This document shows, one piece after another, positions 1-10,261 of a DNA stretch of 64,000 nucleotides. How positions within the stretch are numbered: position 1 is the stretch's first letter; every line of letters begins with the position of its first letter. The DNA is taken from assembly GCA_004431415.1 (NCBI GenBank), contig QPMI01000102.1, forward strand, positions 1 to 64,000. The letters run 5' to 3'. The notes beneath the pieces are model-generated. The model was given only the letters and a program-made list of their open reading frames with translations, was not told the DNA's origin and ran no database searches. A program made the position numbers and the translations under genes. Origin of the DNA: Cyanophora paradoxa. Its lineage: Eukaryota > Glaucocystophyceae > Cyanophorales > Cyanophoraceae.

Positions 1-1843
1 TTGTACTGGACCTGTCCGGATTCGAACCTACGTCCTTAGGGGGGGGGGTACAACGGCGAATGACGAACCATGACGCCCTCGGGGGCGGCCGCGCCGGCGT
101 CGGACCAGAGGGGTACTCGGACCTGCGGGGGAGGAGGCGGGGGGGGAGGTTCGAAGAAGAAGATAAAGGAGGAAGAGGCGGGTACGGGTTGTTCGGGGGA
201 GGTGGAGAGCAGGGCGAGCTGGACGGACGCCGCCGCCGCCTGCGGGAGGGGGGTACGGAGATCACTCGCCCGCGAGGGGTACGGGAAGGCGGGTACTAAG
301 ACGGGTACCTCGTGCGCGGACTCGTCGTCGTCCCGCCCCTGCGGATCGAATTTGTAAAAATTCGAAATTCGCAGGTTCGAGTCCGGCCGGGAGCGCGGCG
401 CACCGCCTGGGATAGCTTGCCGCGGACGAACGCCAGCGCGGCCCTGCGGGCGAGGGGGTACTTCGCGCCCTGGACACGAGGCGGAGGCGGGGGTACGCGA
501 TTGCTCCGCACCGGTAGGCGGCAATCGCGTCCCCCGCGTCGCAGCGGGCCGGGCCGCAGAGGACGGCGGCGGGGCGGGCGGGGGAAGAGAGGAGCTTGAG
601 GGCGAGGCCCAGGGAGGGGGGGAGGAGCTGGTCCGCCTGCCCCACGTACACGTACGCCTCCGACTGCGCCGAAAATCTAAGAATGCATCGAGCGGGTCGG
701 GCCAGCCGGAGGGCGGGGGGGGGGGGGGGGGGGGGGGGCTTCGTGCGCACGGGCCCGAGGGAGTGGAGGAGGCCTAGGAGGCGGGCGGAGTGGCTGGGGG
801 CCCCGTCGGGGCCGGCGAGCCTCAGGCGGGGGAACGGTCGTACCAGGCCCTGGGGGTACGGCTTCAGCGGGGGGGTGGGGGGTACGGGGAACCGGCAGGG
901 GGGTACGGGGCGCACGGCGGGGGGGCCGAGGGCGCCGGCCTCTAGGGCGGCCTCAAGGTCCAGTTCGAGGCCGTACCCCCCCTCCAGGGCGTACGGACAG
1001 GCGCGGAGGGCGCGGAGGACCTGCGCGGAGTCAAGGGGGGTACGGGCGTGGTGCGGAGGGTTACGAGGACCTCGGCGGTCGCCTCTGGGCACTCCCGCCG
1101 CTCGCACTCGATCCGAAAAATCGATTCGAACTCGCTGCGGCGAAACGGTCAAGGACGCGGCGGGGAGGGGTAGGGGGGTGGGGAGCAAGGGGGGCAGCGC
1201 ACAGGTCAGCGGGCGGGGGCGGAAGGGCGTCGGGGGCCCAGCGCAGGAGCGAGATGGGGCGGCTGGGCCGCGCGGTCCTCAGGAGGCCGCAGTGCAGGCG
1301 CGCCCACAGGAGCCGCCGCTGCTCGGACGCGTCTCCGCGCGCGGGCCCCGCCTCGCTCACCACAATGACGGTGGCCGCCATATGCATGCCTCCGTCCATA
1401 TCTGCAGCTGGCGCACCCGAAGGCGGTGGCGGCGGCTGCGAAGCGAGAGAGCGCTGCAGGAAGGCTCCGCGGTGCAGCCGCAGGTTGAGGTAGCCCCGGT
1501 CGAGCGACGCCGAGGCCAGCAGACGCTGCGCGGCCGAATTCGAATCTCGAGCCCAAGCGCGTGCGGGGGCGGGCGCCGAGCGGCACTGCGGCACCTCGCG
1601 CGCGCGGTCGGCTTCGAGCAGGCGCTCCGCGACGTCTCCCGCGGCCGCTCCGACGCGCGTGCACAGGTCGCTTGAAGCGGACTGCGCGCGCGGCTCGCGC
1701 ATGAGCGGAGCGCGCGGCGTGTGTGCGCATGGGCCGACACGGCGCGGTAGTACAGTAGTGCACACCGGCGGCGGCAGCTCCAGGTGATCGGGCGCGATGC
1801 CTGCGCCTTCGAGGAGCGCCCGCAAGGCGGACAGCGGGTCCAT
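1..1843 (-). CDS. DALRD3-like protein (partial, runs off left edge)
   Basis: Multi-exon minus-strand gene starting at the ATG at 1843 (MDPLSALRALLEGAGIAPDH). Two stretches recall DALRD3, the ArgRS-like partner protein of tRNA-Arg m3C methylation. One is an ArgRS-N-like strand-turn GYLNLRLHRGAFLQRSL (about 1450-1500). The other is a hydrophobic strand then helix, ATVIVVSEAGPARGDASEQR, followed by LLWARLHCG (about 1280-1380). Farther along, in another frame, come exons with DSAQVLRALRACPYALEGGY (about 980-1030), SARLLGLLHSLGPVRTK (about 750-800) and YVYVGQADQLLPPSLGLALK (about 590-650), then AAVLCGPARCDAGD. Frames change between these blocks, so introns are required. A G-homopolymer at 718-739 lies in an intron. 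The C-terminal DALR domain is outside the window. What is seen is short motif similarity only, so the family call is an inference; an ArgRS-N-only protein is the alternative. The F-box gene starts divergently 288 bp away. Confidence 0.4.
716..740. repeat. G-homopolymer tract in intron
   Basis: An almost pure run of more than 20 G on the plus strand inside the inferred intron of the DALRD3-like gene. Such runs are G-quadruplex prone and often misassembled, so the exact length is unreliable. Confidence 0.85.
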
Positions 1844-2131
1844 TGGAGAAATCGTCGCCGCAGCCTAGCTATAGCTGCAATACATGGCCTGGCAAGTCCA
1901 ATGCTATACCCGGGGATGGTAAGTTGCTGTGTCTCTCGCACTTCTCGACGGACGCATGGCCACGGCCGATCTCCCGGCGAGACTTCCGCAGCGTGGGACG
2001 CATGCGCACTACGAATTCGAGAGCAAGCGGCAGTGTCTGGTAAGCTTAAGGCTGGCGAGCCGACCTGGTAAGTGTCTCTTGGAAGAAGCCCGGGACACAC
2101 CGACTGATCGGCATCCCTGCGGGGCGCAGAT

Positions 2132-3264
2132 ATGCGTCCTTTTATCGTCCAAGTGGCGCCTGCATCCAGGTTGTCCCTGCGGCCCGCCACCGCATGCGCA
2201 AGCGCCACGGATCTGCCGCCCGAACTTCTCGCACTGGTCTTTGCGAGCCTCTCGTCGCGGGAACGGACATCTGTCGCTGCTCTGGTTTGTCTCCATCTCG
2301 AGCAGCAGTCAACAGCTCGATTGGCTTTCCTCCGCCGGCCCGCGGCGCCCAATCGACCCGGCCCGGCCCCGCAGGTCTGTAGAACGTGGGCCGCCGTCGC
2401 GCTGGATCCGACTCTCAATCCCGAGTTCGGGACCATCTGGCTTCGTCTCCCTGAGCGGTGGCACGATTCCGACGACCTTGAGCAGGTGCGCGTGCGGCCG
2501 CCGGCGAAGCGGCCGGACGAGCATGCGAATTGCGACTGTTCGCGAGCCGCACCGGCAGGGCGAGTACCTGACCGCTCTCGAGCGCCTCGTGCGCGTGAGG
2601 CACCGCGGCGCGACGAGAACGCTGCACGTGACCCGCTGGGAGCTGCGCGGGGACGGCGAGCAGGAGGTCCAGGTCTTCTCCGGCCTCCTCTCCCTCTTCG
2701 CCAAGATCGAGCGGTGCGCCCCGCAATCAAATCTATCAAATCAAATCAAGGCAGAGTCTTGGCTCTAGATCTTGCAATTGAGCCCGCGGGCGCCGGCCGT
2801 GGGTCCTCCCTCGCGCCGTAACCCGGCCCTGACCATGACGTCACGCGGGAACCGCCGCAGCCTGTACCTCTACAAGTGCTTCAAGGCGTACAAGAAGCAG
2901 GACCGCGTCCTACAGCTCGTCTCCTGCTACTGCCCGGCCCTGAAATACCTCCAGGTACGATTTGATCCAATTTGATCCGGGCCTCCCCACATCCTAATTT
3001 GATCCGGGGCGCCCCGGCCCGGCCCGCAGTGGAGCGTCCTGCTCTACGACCCGAAGAACCTCCCGCGGGGCGCCGTCCTCCCGACCGTCAAGGAGGTCCG
3101 CCTAGGCCTGCCGAACAGAAGGCGCGGCGCCGGCCTGAGCCGTGGAGGGGTCGGCCGCGGCGCAGGTGCGGACGAGCCAGCTGCTCTCGCCGTGCGTGGC
3201 GGGAGAGACGACCCTGCGGGAGCTCCTCGAGGTCTTCCCCGGCCTCGCCCTCCTCAAGTCGTGA
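2132..3264 (+). CDS. F-box protein
   Basis: Start ATG at 2132. The F-box reads LPPELLALVFASLSSRERTS then VAALVCRTWAAVALDP. It is interrupted by an intron at 2285-2374 (GT...GCAG) that joins CTG to GTCTGTAGAACGTGG in frame. Exon 2 continues to about 2485, and a GT-AG intron leads to GEYLTALERLVRVRHRGATR at 2560, again in frame. Later exons carry NRRSLYLYKCFKAYKKQDRV (2845-2905) and, after a short intron, WSVLLYDPKNLPRGAVLPTV (3030-3090). The last exon is VRTSQLLSPCVAGETTLREL and ends at TGA 3262-3264. F-box proteins recruit substrates to SCF-type cullin-RING ubiquitin ligases through Skp1. The C-terminal part looks like degenerate leucine-rich strands but has no clear repeat. The junction near 2715-2840 was not resolved. 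The family call is good; the substrate is unknown. Confidence 0.7.
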
Positions 3265-3833
3265 TCGCGAGCCCGCGATCGAGGTTCCGGAGAGGATGCG
3301 CATGCGCCGGCCCCCCTGCTCCCGATTGATCGCGAATCACTATGACGTAGTGTTGCGGCTGATCAGTAGAGCCGCGCCCTAGCTCTCTATCTGTTTATAG
3401 CTAGCTCCTCGGCTTCTATTCCGATCGCCGCGGCGCGCGATCGCGCCCGGCGGCCTAGTAGATTGATCGTTGACTTCCTTTGCTTGGTCATTGCGATAAA
3501 TTATGAATTATCTTGCTTATTTGTAGCCGTCGTCTAATGACGCATTCGATTTTCTGGAAACTCTGCACTCGACCTTCGCCGAGTCTTGCTATTGAGCGTA
3601 GCTGTTCGGTATTATACGTGAGATTGAAAGATCAAGACAGGGTTTCTGTCACACACTAGGACTAGAGTAAAAGGAGTCGGGCTGTCGCCCCTGTGGTATA
3701 CGGTTACGAGCTGGCAAGAGTCGGCATCGATATCGATACAGGCTCTGAAGTTTTAACGACTTTTCACGTTGGAGGCCGGCGGCTGGGAGCGGGAGCGGCC
3801 GGCCGGGAGGGCGGAGCGTGCCGGCGGCGGGGC
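3265..3833. other. Intergenic, convergent 3' flanks
   Basis: Relatively AT-rich spacer between the stop of the F-box gene (plus) and the stop of the RCC1-LrgAB gene (minus). I see no ORF with homology, no tRNA and no repeat. It presumably holds both 3'UTRs. Confidence 0.6.
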
Positions 3834-6800
3834 TCACGAGTAGGTGCGGGAGGCGATCGAGACGAGGGCCTCCCATGCGGGGGGGATGGAGACGATGATC
3901 ACCGAGAGCACCGCGATCAGCGCGAAGGTCACCTGAGGGGGGGGGGGGGGAAGGGGAGTGTGTGGGGGGGTACAGGGGCCGAAGGAACGCACAGCGGCGA
4001 TGCCGGCGGCGGTGGGCGAGTCGGCCATCAGCGCGCTCGTTCCGAGGCCTGCGCGGGAGAGGGCGCCGGCTCGTCGGGGGCCGGCCTAGACTGTACCCCC
4101 GGGAGGGGAGGGCTGTATGTACCCTGGCAGGCGACGCCGACGGCGACCCCGCGGGCGACGACGTTGTTGATGCGGAGAAGGTTGAAGATCTTCAGGTTCA
4201 CCGCCGCCCCGATGATCCTGCGGCCGAGGTGCGCGCGCGCGGCCCGCTCGCCGGGCGGCCACGGAGGGCGGAGAGGGGGGGGGGAGAGGGGGGGGGGGGG
4301 GGGGAGGGGGCACCCGTTGACGACGATGAGGGTGGAGGTGATGGAGACGTCGAGGCCGAGCGTGCGCGCCGTCGGGATGGCCGCGGGCGCCGCGATCACG
4401 CGCAGAATGCTGCGCGAGGGCGCCTAAGAGGGGGGAGGGGGAGGGGGGGGGTAGGGCCGCACATCGGCTTGCCGAACTGGGGCCCTATGGAGAAGAGCGC
4501 CGCGATGGCCGCCGAGTAGAAGAGGCCGCACACCGACGCCAGCACGATCATCAGGCCCTGCCCCGGCGTGAGCGGGGGCCGCGGGAGCGCTCCAGCGCGC
4601 GCGCGTTGGAGGGGGTACCATGTCCATCCAGTGCTGGCGGAGGAGCATGCGGGAGGAGAAGAGCTGGGTGGGAGGAGTCGGCCGGGGGCTAGAGGGAGCA
4701 AGGGGGAAGCGGGGACGGGTACTTTGAAAGAAAGGGACATGATGGCGGGGGCGAGCAGCTCCTGCGACCGCGGTTCGAATCCGGACGACGCCGAAGCGTG
4801 AAGAGGGGGGGAGGGAGGAAGAGGGGTACCTGTGCGAGGTCGCCGGCGCCCGGGGAGCGCGGATTGTTCCAGCCGAGCGTCTCCAGTACCCGGTACCGCT
4901 TCAGGGCCTCCTCGTTGAATCGCCCGTTCGTCCCGGGGAAGCTAGGGGGGTACGGTATTAGGAGCCGGAAAGGGGGAGGAGCGGTTTGAAACGCACGTGA
5001 AGCCGATGATGATGCACGTCATGGTGCTCGCCGTCGCGAGAGGGTGCTGCGGAGGGGGAACGTACGTCGGAGAGAGAGAGGGGGGGGGGGGGGAGAGAGA
5101 GAGAGGAGAGGGAGAGAGAGGGGGAGAGAGAGATGGGGGTACGCACCATGACCTGGATGACGTCGCTCCAGGGGGGGCGCTTCGTGCAGGTCCAGAACAT
5201 CTGGGGGGTACAGGGTTGCGGGAAAATCAAACAACATCAGGGAAAGTAAGACGGGCGCGCACGAAGCCGAGGCAGTACATGCAGCAGAGGACGCAGAGGT
5301 GGTAGAAGCAGAGCATGCGCGCGCCGTACTCCCCGTTGATGTCCATGCTCTACCCGGGAGCGTTATCGGTAGCTGGGAGGCGTGGCGGGGTACGGGTCGC
5401 ACCTGGACGGCGAGGCCGCTGATGAGGGCGCCGACGCCCCAGAGGATGGGGTACATGGGGTCCACTTTGGGAGAGCCCGACGCGGAAAGGTTCGAGGGCA
5501 TCGGGAGCTTCAATATCTTCCAGGGGGAAAGGGAGGTTAGGAAAAGGCGCCCGGCTGGATTCGAATCCCGGACCTTGTTCATCCATATGACGAGGTAGGC
5601 GGACCCGAGGAGGGCCGTGATCCAACCTGCGCTTCCCGCGTTCGGATCCCGCCCGGGGCCTTGTGATGTAAAATTCGAAGCCTCGTACCCAGAAGGTTGT
5701 TGAAGATGACTTTGGCGAACTCGGCGCCCTGCACCGTAGCCCGTGAGAGGGGATATGGGATAGGCCGCCACCGGAGGGGGGAGGGGGGGGGGAGGAGGGG
5801 GAGGGGCTACGCGCGCATACCTGGGGGATGGCGGAGAGGGGGAGGCGGACGACGGGGGTAGTGTAGAAGAACGGGAACCACTTGCCTGCGGGGAGGGGTG
5901 CGCTCTCAGCCGCCGAGCGTGGGGTACAGCGTCCGAGGGGGTACGGCTCCGAGGCGCACCGAGGAAGGCGAGGGCGGGGGTCATGAATTTTACGATGTGC
6001 GCTGTGGGGGTGCACCGCCCGATCAGTCGAAAGCCGGGCGACGAGGGCCCGATGAGGGGTACGGCGGAGGCGCACTGTCGAGAGTGCGCCAGCCCGCGGC
6101 TTGCGCGGCGGAAGCCGCAGCGGCTTGGGTGGAGGCGGTTCTCCGCAGAGCCGCGCCGGCGGCCGCCCCGCCCGGCGCCCCGCTCGCCAGCTGCTCCTTA
6201 CCGTTGCCGTCGGCGGCAACCGCTACGGCGCCCGGCGGGTCCGCGATACCCCCCGTCTTCATCTCCACGGCCGGCGGCAGCGCGAGTGGCGGCGGGGCCT
6301 TCGGTTCGACCTGCGCGCCCCGTCCGTCAGAAACGAAGGGGGAAAGGGAGGGGGTGGTGGTGGTGGTGGTGGTGGTGGGGGGGGGGGGGGGGGGGGGGGG
6401 GCGGGGGGGCGGCGACGGGCGGGCACCTTGTCCATCTTGCCGAGCTTGAACAGCGCGAACTCACGCTCCTCCTCCTCCTCGTCCGCGGCCTGCGGGGGGT
6501 ACTCAGCGCTGTAGAGGGGGGGGGAAGCGGAAGGGGGTAGTGCCTTCATGGGGTCCTTGGCCATCTGGACCTTGATCGTGACTGCGGGGGGCGCGGCTCG
6601 GGACCGGAGAACGAGGGAAGCAAGGAAAGGCGGAGGCGCACTCTTGATCGGCCTTAGGCGGAGAAAGGAGATTCCGATGAGGAAAATGAAAATGGCGAGG
6701 AGGGCCGCTACGTTCGACGGAAACTTGATCCCGATCTGACGGCCGACGGACCGCAGGTCGGCGGGAACAGCCGGGACAAACCGCACGCCCGCTAGAGTAG

Positions 6801-9800
6801 CTAGTCCGCACGCCCGCTAGAGTAGCTAGGGTCGGCAGGAGCGCCCGGGGTACAGCGGGCAGGGGCGCACGGCGTTGAAGACGGCGTCGATGGCCTTGTC
6901 GATGGCGATCAGCGCCCCGATCCCCGCGCACGTCTGCGCGGCCTCTGTCGTGCGGGGCGCGGCGGAGCGGGCGGCGGGGCGGCGCTCAGGACGGGGGGCA
7001 CCTGCAGGAGCCACTTTGTGTAGCCGACCACCATCTTCTTCGTCGGCTGCGGGGGAGAAGAGCGGCGGCGCGTCTGGCCCCCCTTGCCGCGGGCCCGGGT
7101 GGGCGGCGGGTTTCAAGTTCTTCTCACCCTGTACTCCTCCAGGGCGTCGATGACGTCGTCCTTCCTGCGGGCCCCCGCGGGTTCGAATCCGGCGGGGGGA
7201 GGCGGCGGGGGGGTACGGGACGCCGCACCAGGAGCGGTCCCGGAAGTGCTTGCGCAGGCGGCTCTGCGGGCCCGCCTCGTTCATCAGGCCGGGCTTGGGA
7301 AAGAGGCGGCGGGGTGCACGGCACCGCGTCCGACATGCCGAGCTGGACGTCGGCGGGGCGGACGGCCGCCGCCGCCTCGGGCGCCGGCTCCTCCGTCGGG
7401 TCGGTCTGGGGGCCGCGTGAGCCGCGGGCGGGCGGAGGCGGCCCGGGCGGCGGGGGGCGGGGCGGGGCGGGCCTTGTCGATCGCGACGCCGAGGCGCCCG
7501 GCGATGCGGTCGCGCTGCGTGCGGAACATGCCGCCGGCGCTGAGGCGCTCGGCCCACGAGCGCCGCCCCAGGCCCTCCTCCGCCGCCCCGTAGTCCGCTG
7601 CCGGCCCCTCAGACGAGGCGGGCGGCGCGGGGCCCCCGCAGCAGGTGCGAGGAGGGGCGCACGGGAGCCCATCGCGACCATCGAGAAGTACCCGCCGCAG
7701 GCGACCGTCTGCACCGAGACCGTCGCGAAGTGCGACGGCCGCGTCGGCCGCCGGTACCGCTTCGCGTCCGCGTCGCCCAGCTGCCCGCCGAGCCGCGGAT
7801 CAGATGCGGGCCGGGCCGGGCCAGGCGGGGCCGGGCCGGGCGGGGCACCTGGCCGTGCTCGTTCTCGCCCCAGACCCACAGGCCGCCTTTCTCGTCCACG
7901 GCCATCGCGTGCTCCAGCCCGAACGAGAGGTACCTGCACCCCCGTGAGGCGGCGGAGGGGTGGGGTGGGGGTACCGCCCCGCACCGCACGGGCGCCTCGC
8001 CCGGGCCGCCGACGGCGACGCGCACGGGCCGCAGCTCGTCGTGGCTCGTGCCCGTGCCTGCCGGGGGCGCGCCGTCAAGAGGCGCCCCGGGGTACGGCGC
8101 GGGACCGGGTCGGGAGACGTACCCAGGACGAAGGACGAGCCGGAGCCCGTCATGAACAAGCTCCCGTCGTCTGCGGGCACGTGACGGGGGGGGGGGGGGG
8201 GCGGGGCGGCGGGTGGGCGGGGGCGGACCGGAGAGGAGGCCGGTGCAGAGCGTGCCGCACTTGACGTACGCGACGGAGACGCCCTCAAGGCCCACCATCT
8301 CCGCCGGCAGGCGCTGCGGCGCCGTTTCGGCGCGTGGCGCCGGCGCGGGGGCGGGGCCGGGGGCACACGGCCCGCCGGGCCGCACCTGCAGGCTGCGGCT
8401 CCCGATGCCGAGCTGCCCCCGCGAGTTGTCCCCCTGGGCGGCGCGCGTGAGGGGTGGCTCGGGGGCGGGGCAAGCGCCGCCGCGCACCCACGCGTAGACC
8501 ACCGTGCCCGTGGCGCGCCGCGCCAGCGCCGCCGAGTGCTCGAACCCGCAGCTGATGTCGAGAACCTGCCCGGCGCCGGCAGATCGGCGCCGCCCCCAAG
8601 GGTTGCCCTCCTGCGCGGGAGGGGGTACCTTGATCCCGGAGAGGGCCTCGACGAGCGTCGGCTCCTCGACGTTCTTCCGGTCGCCGTGCCCCAGCTGCGC
8701 CCCGGCCGGGGCGCGTCGGTGCCGCCCCGGCGCGCCGCCCTCCCCCGGGGTCGCCTCGGCCGCGCACCTGGCCCGTGCCGCCGGAACCCCACGAGTAGAC
8801 CTCACCCCGCGCTGCAGCGCGCGTCGGATGGAACAGACGAGAGCACGCGGCGCAGTGCGGAAAGGACGGTCGTCACCGGTGAGGGCGAGGCAGTGGACGG
8901 AGCCGACGGCGTCTCCGGGGCGCTTGCTGCAGGAAATCTTGACGACGCCCTTGCCCGTGAGCTTCGGCACGATCTGCGGCGCCCACTGGTTGCCCGACTT
9001 GTCCGAACCGAGCCCGAGCTGGTGCTGGTCGCTGCGCGGCCGCTCAGCGTGTCCAGATCAAATTTGACCGACCCGCTCACTTGGCGCCGAAGGCCCACAC
9101 GCAACCGGAGAGGCTGATGCACATCGTGAAGAAGGAGCCTGCCTGGATGTAGCAGACGCGGTCGTGCGCTAGGCCCGCCACGCGCCGCGGCGACGAGTAG
9201 TTCAGCGAGATAGAGGCCCCCTGGTGGCCGCTGCGGGAGCTCGCGTCGGGCGCAGCGGCAAGGGCGCACGCGTCTGCACGCCTTACCATTGTCCCTGAGC
9301 GCTGTCTCCCCATGTGAAGACCGACCCTTCCTCGGTCAGGGCGACCGCGTGCTAAGATATATGAGCCACGCGGGGGAGCGCGCGCGCGCAGGCAGGCGGT
9401 TTCACCAGCGTTCCGGCCGTGACATGAACAATGCGTCGCGTGGCCAGCACCGGGATCACGTAGGGAACTGGCACCGAGTGCTGGTGACCCAAACCTGCGA
9501 GAAAGCTCGTCCATGAGATCAACAGTTCGTGCTGGAGCGAGCTGCCGCGCGCACCGAGCTGGCTGAAAGTATTGGCTGCGCGAGCGAACGCAAAAAAGCA
9601 GCGGCGTCAGCGAAAGGCTCACGGCGCTCACACGAATCGACATCGCACCTCCAAAGGAGACCACATCTGCGGGAATGGCGAGTGAGCGAACTGCATCCAA
9701 CGGGGAAAGCTAGCTCGCACCTCCAGGCTCGGCGAGATTCACGTCGATGAGCTGCGCGCCGTCGCTCGTCCGAGATTTCGCCTTCTCTTCGTTCGCCGAG

Positions 9801-9934
9801 AAGCGGCGCAGACCTGCGGCCGGGCTGCCAGGAGAACTTAAACCAGGTGTTGCTGAGCTTCGAGTTCTGCCGAGGCTGCCGGCGTGGCTGTGGGCTTGGT
9901 TGATGCTCGGATCGGCGGAAGGTGTTCCTGACAT
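3834..9934 (-). CDS. RCC1 beta-propeller fused to LrgA-LrgB (PLGG1-like) transporter
   Basis: Starts at ATG 9934 (MSGTPSADPSINQAH). The first part has about seven RCC1 blades, for example HAVALTEEGSVFTWGDSAQG (9290-9350), CVWAFGANDQHQLGLGSDKS (spliced at about 9070), VYAWGDNSRGQLGIG and GGLWVWGENEHGQ, ending VACGGYFSMVAMGS near 7690. No stop follows. A GTGCG...GGCAG intron joins MGS in frame to PDYGAAEEGLGRRSWAERLS. Next come LrgA-like segments: IGIKFPSNVAALLAIFIFLI (6710), WFPFFYTTPVVRLPLS (5860) and WITALLGSAYLVIWMNK (5600). The LrgB half has NNPGAGDLAQ (4860), TARTLGLDVSITSTLIVVNG (4350), IIGAAVNLKIFNLLRINNVV (4180), GTSALMADSPTAAGIAA (4020) and VTFALIAVLSVIIVSIPPAW, with TGA at 3834-3836. 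Plant PLGG1 is an LrgA-LrgB fusion that exchanges glycolate and glycerate at the chloroplast envelope. Two adjacent genes with an unseen terminator remain the alternative. Confidence 0.7.
4772..4782 (+). other. Intronic tRNA B-box-like 11-mer
   Basis: GGTTCGAATCC inside an intron of the LrgAB gene. It matches the RNA polymerase III B-box / tRNA T-loop consensus, but no A-box or cloverleaf is visible around it. Other copies are at 7180-7190 (plus) and, as the complement, at 18-28, 12098-12108, 27604-27614 and 44593-44603. Near matches are at 374-384 and 5557-5567. Confidence 0.5.
5075..5133. repeat. GA-rich simple repeat in intron
   Basis: Purine-only stretch of G-runs and GAGAG units in an intron of the RCC1-LrgAB gene. 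It is low-complexity with no coding role seen. Confidence 0.8.
6348..6412. repeat. GGT/G-run low-complexity tract in intron
   Basis: A (GGT)n run followed by a long G-homopolymer, inside an intron of the RCC1-LrgAB gene. It reads as poly-Pro or poly-Gly in shadow frames. It is G-quadruplex prone. Confidence 0.8.
6781..6829. repeat. Tandem 25-bp direct repeat
   Basis: The unit beginning CCGCACGCCCGCTAGAGTAG occurs twice back to back at 6781-6805 and 6806-6829. It lies in the intron preceding the IGIKFPSNVAALL exon, within the part missing from the duplicated copy and close to the deletion edge. It could be a local slippage duplication or an insertion footprint. Confidence 0.85.
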
Positions 9935-10261
9935 GGTCAGTAGCTAGAAAAGAGCTGCGCTACGCACATCATTCAGCTTCGCGTTTGGCGCCGCTTCGCG
10001 CGCGGCGGGCCGGTCGTTGGACTGGGGTACAGCGGTATTGCTGGAAGCCCTTCCCGACAAAGCTCGAACGCACAATGATTCGCTTTAGCCTCTAGCCTGC
10101 AACCGGGAACAGCGGCTTGATGCGCGACCTTCCCGTTCTTTCCGCATCCTTGCAGTCAAACGCTGTGGACGTTGGCGACGCCGCCCGTGGCCGCCCGCGC
10201 ACGTGCCCCGGATCGAGCTCGCCGCGAAATGCGCATGCGCTGATCATAAGGGTGCCGCGCG

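Larger units (their letters stand above)
3790..9070 (-). repeat. Inverted duplication, arm 1 (full-length source copy)
   Basis: Two blocks of this interval, about 6880-9070 and about 3790-4210, recur nearly identically in reverse orientation at about 10260-12395 and 12445-12840. Both exons and introns match, for example the intronic GGTTCGAATCC at 7180-7190 and its counterpart at 12098-12108. This points to a recent genomic duplication. The middle, about 4210-6880, which encodes most of the LrgA half and the start of LrgB, is absent from the other arm. Confidence 0.85.

Noticed and set aside
7314-8264. Long plus-strand Arg/Gly-rich ORF antisense to RCC1 exons
   Set aside because: Composition-driven shadow. 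The minus strand carries the conserved RCC1 motifs.
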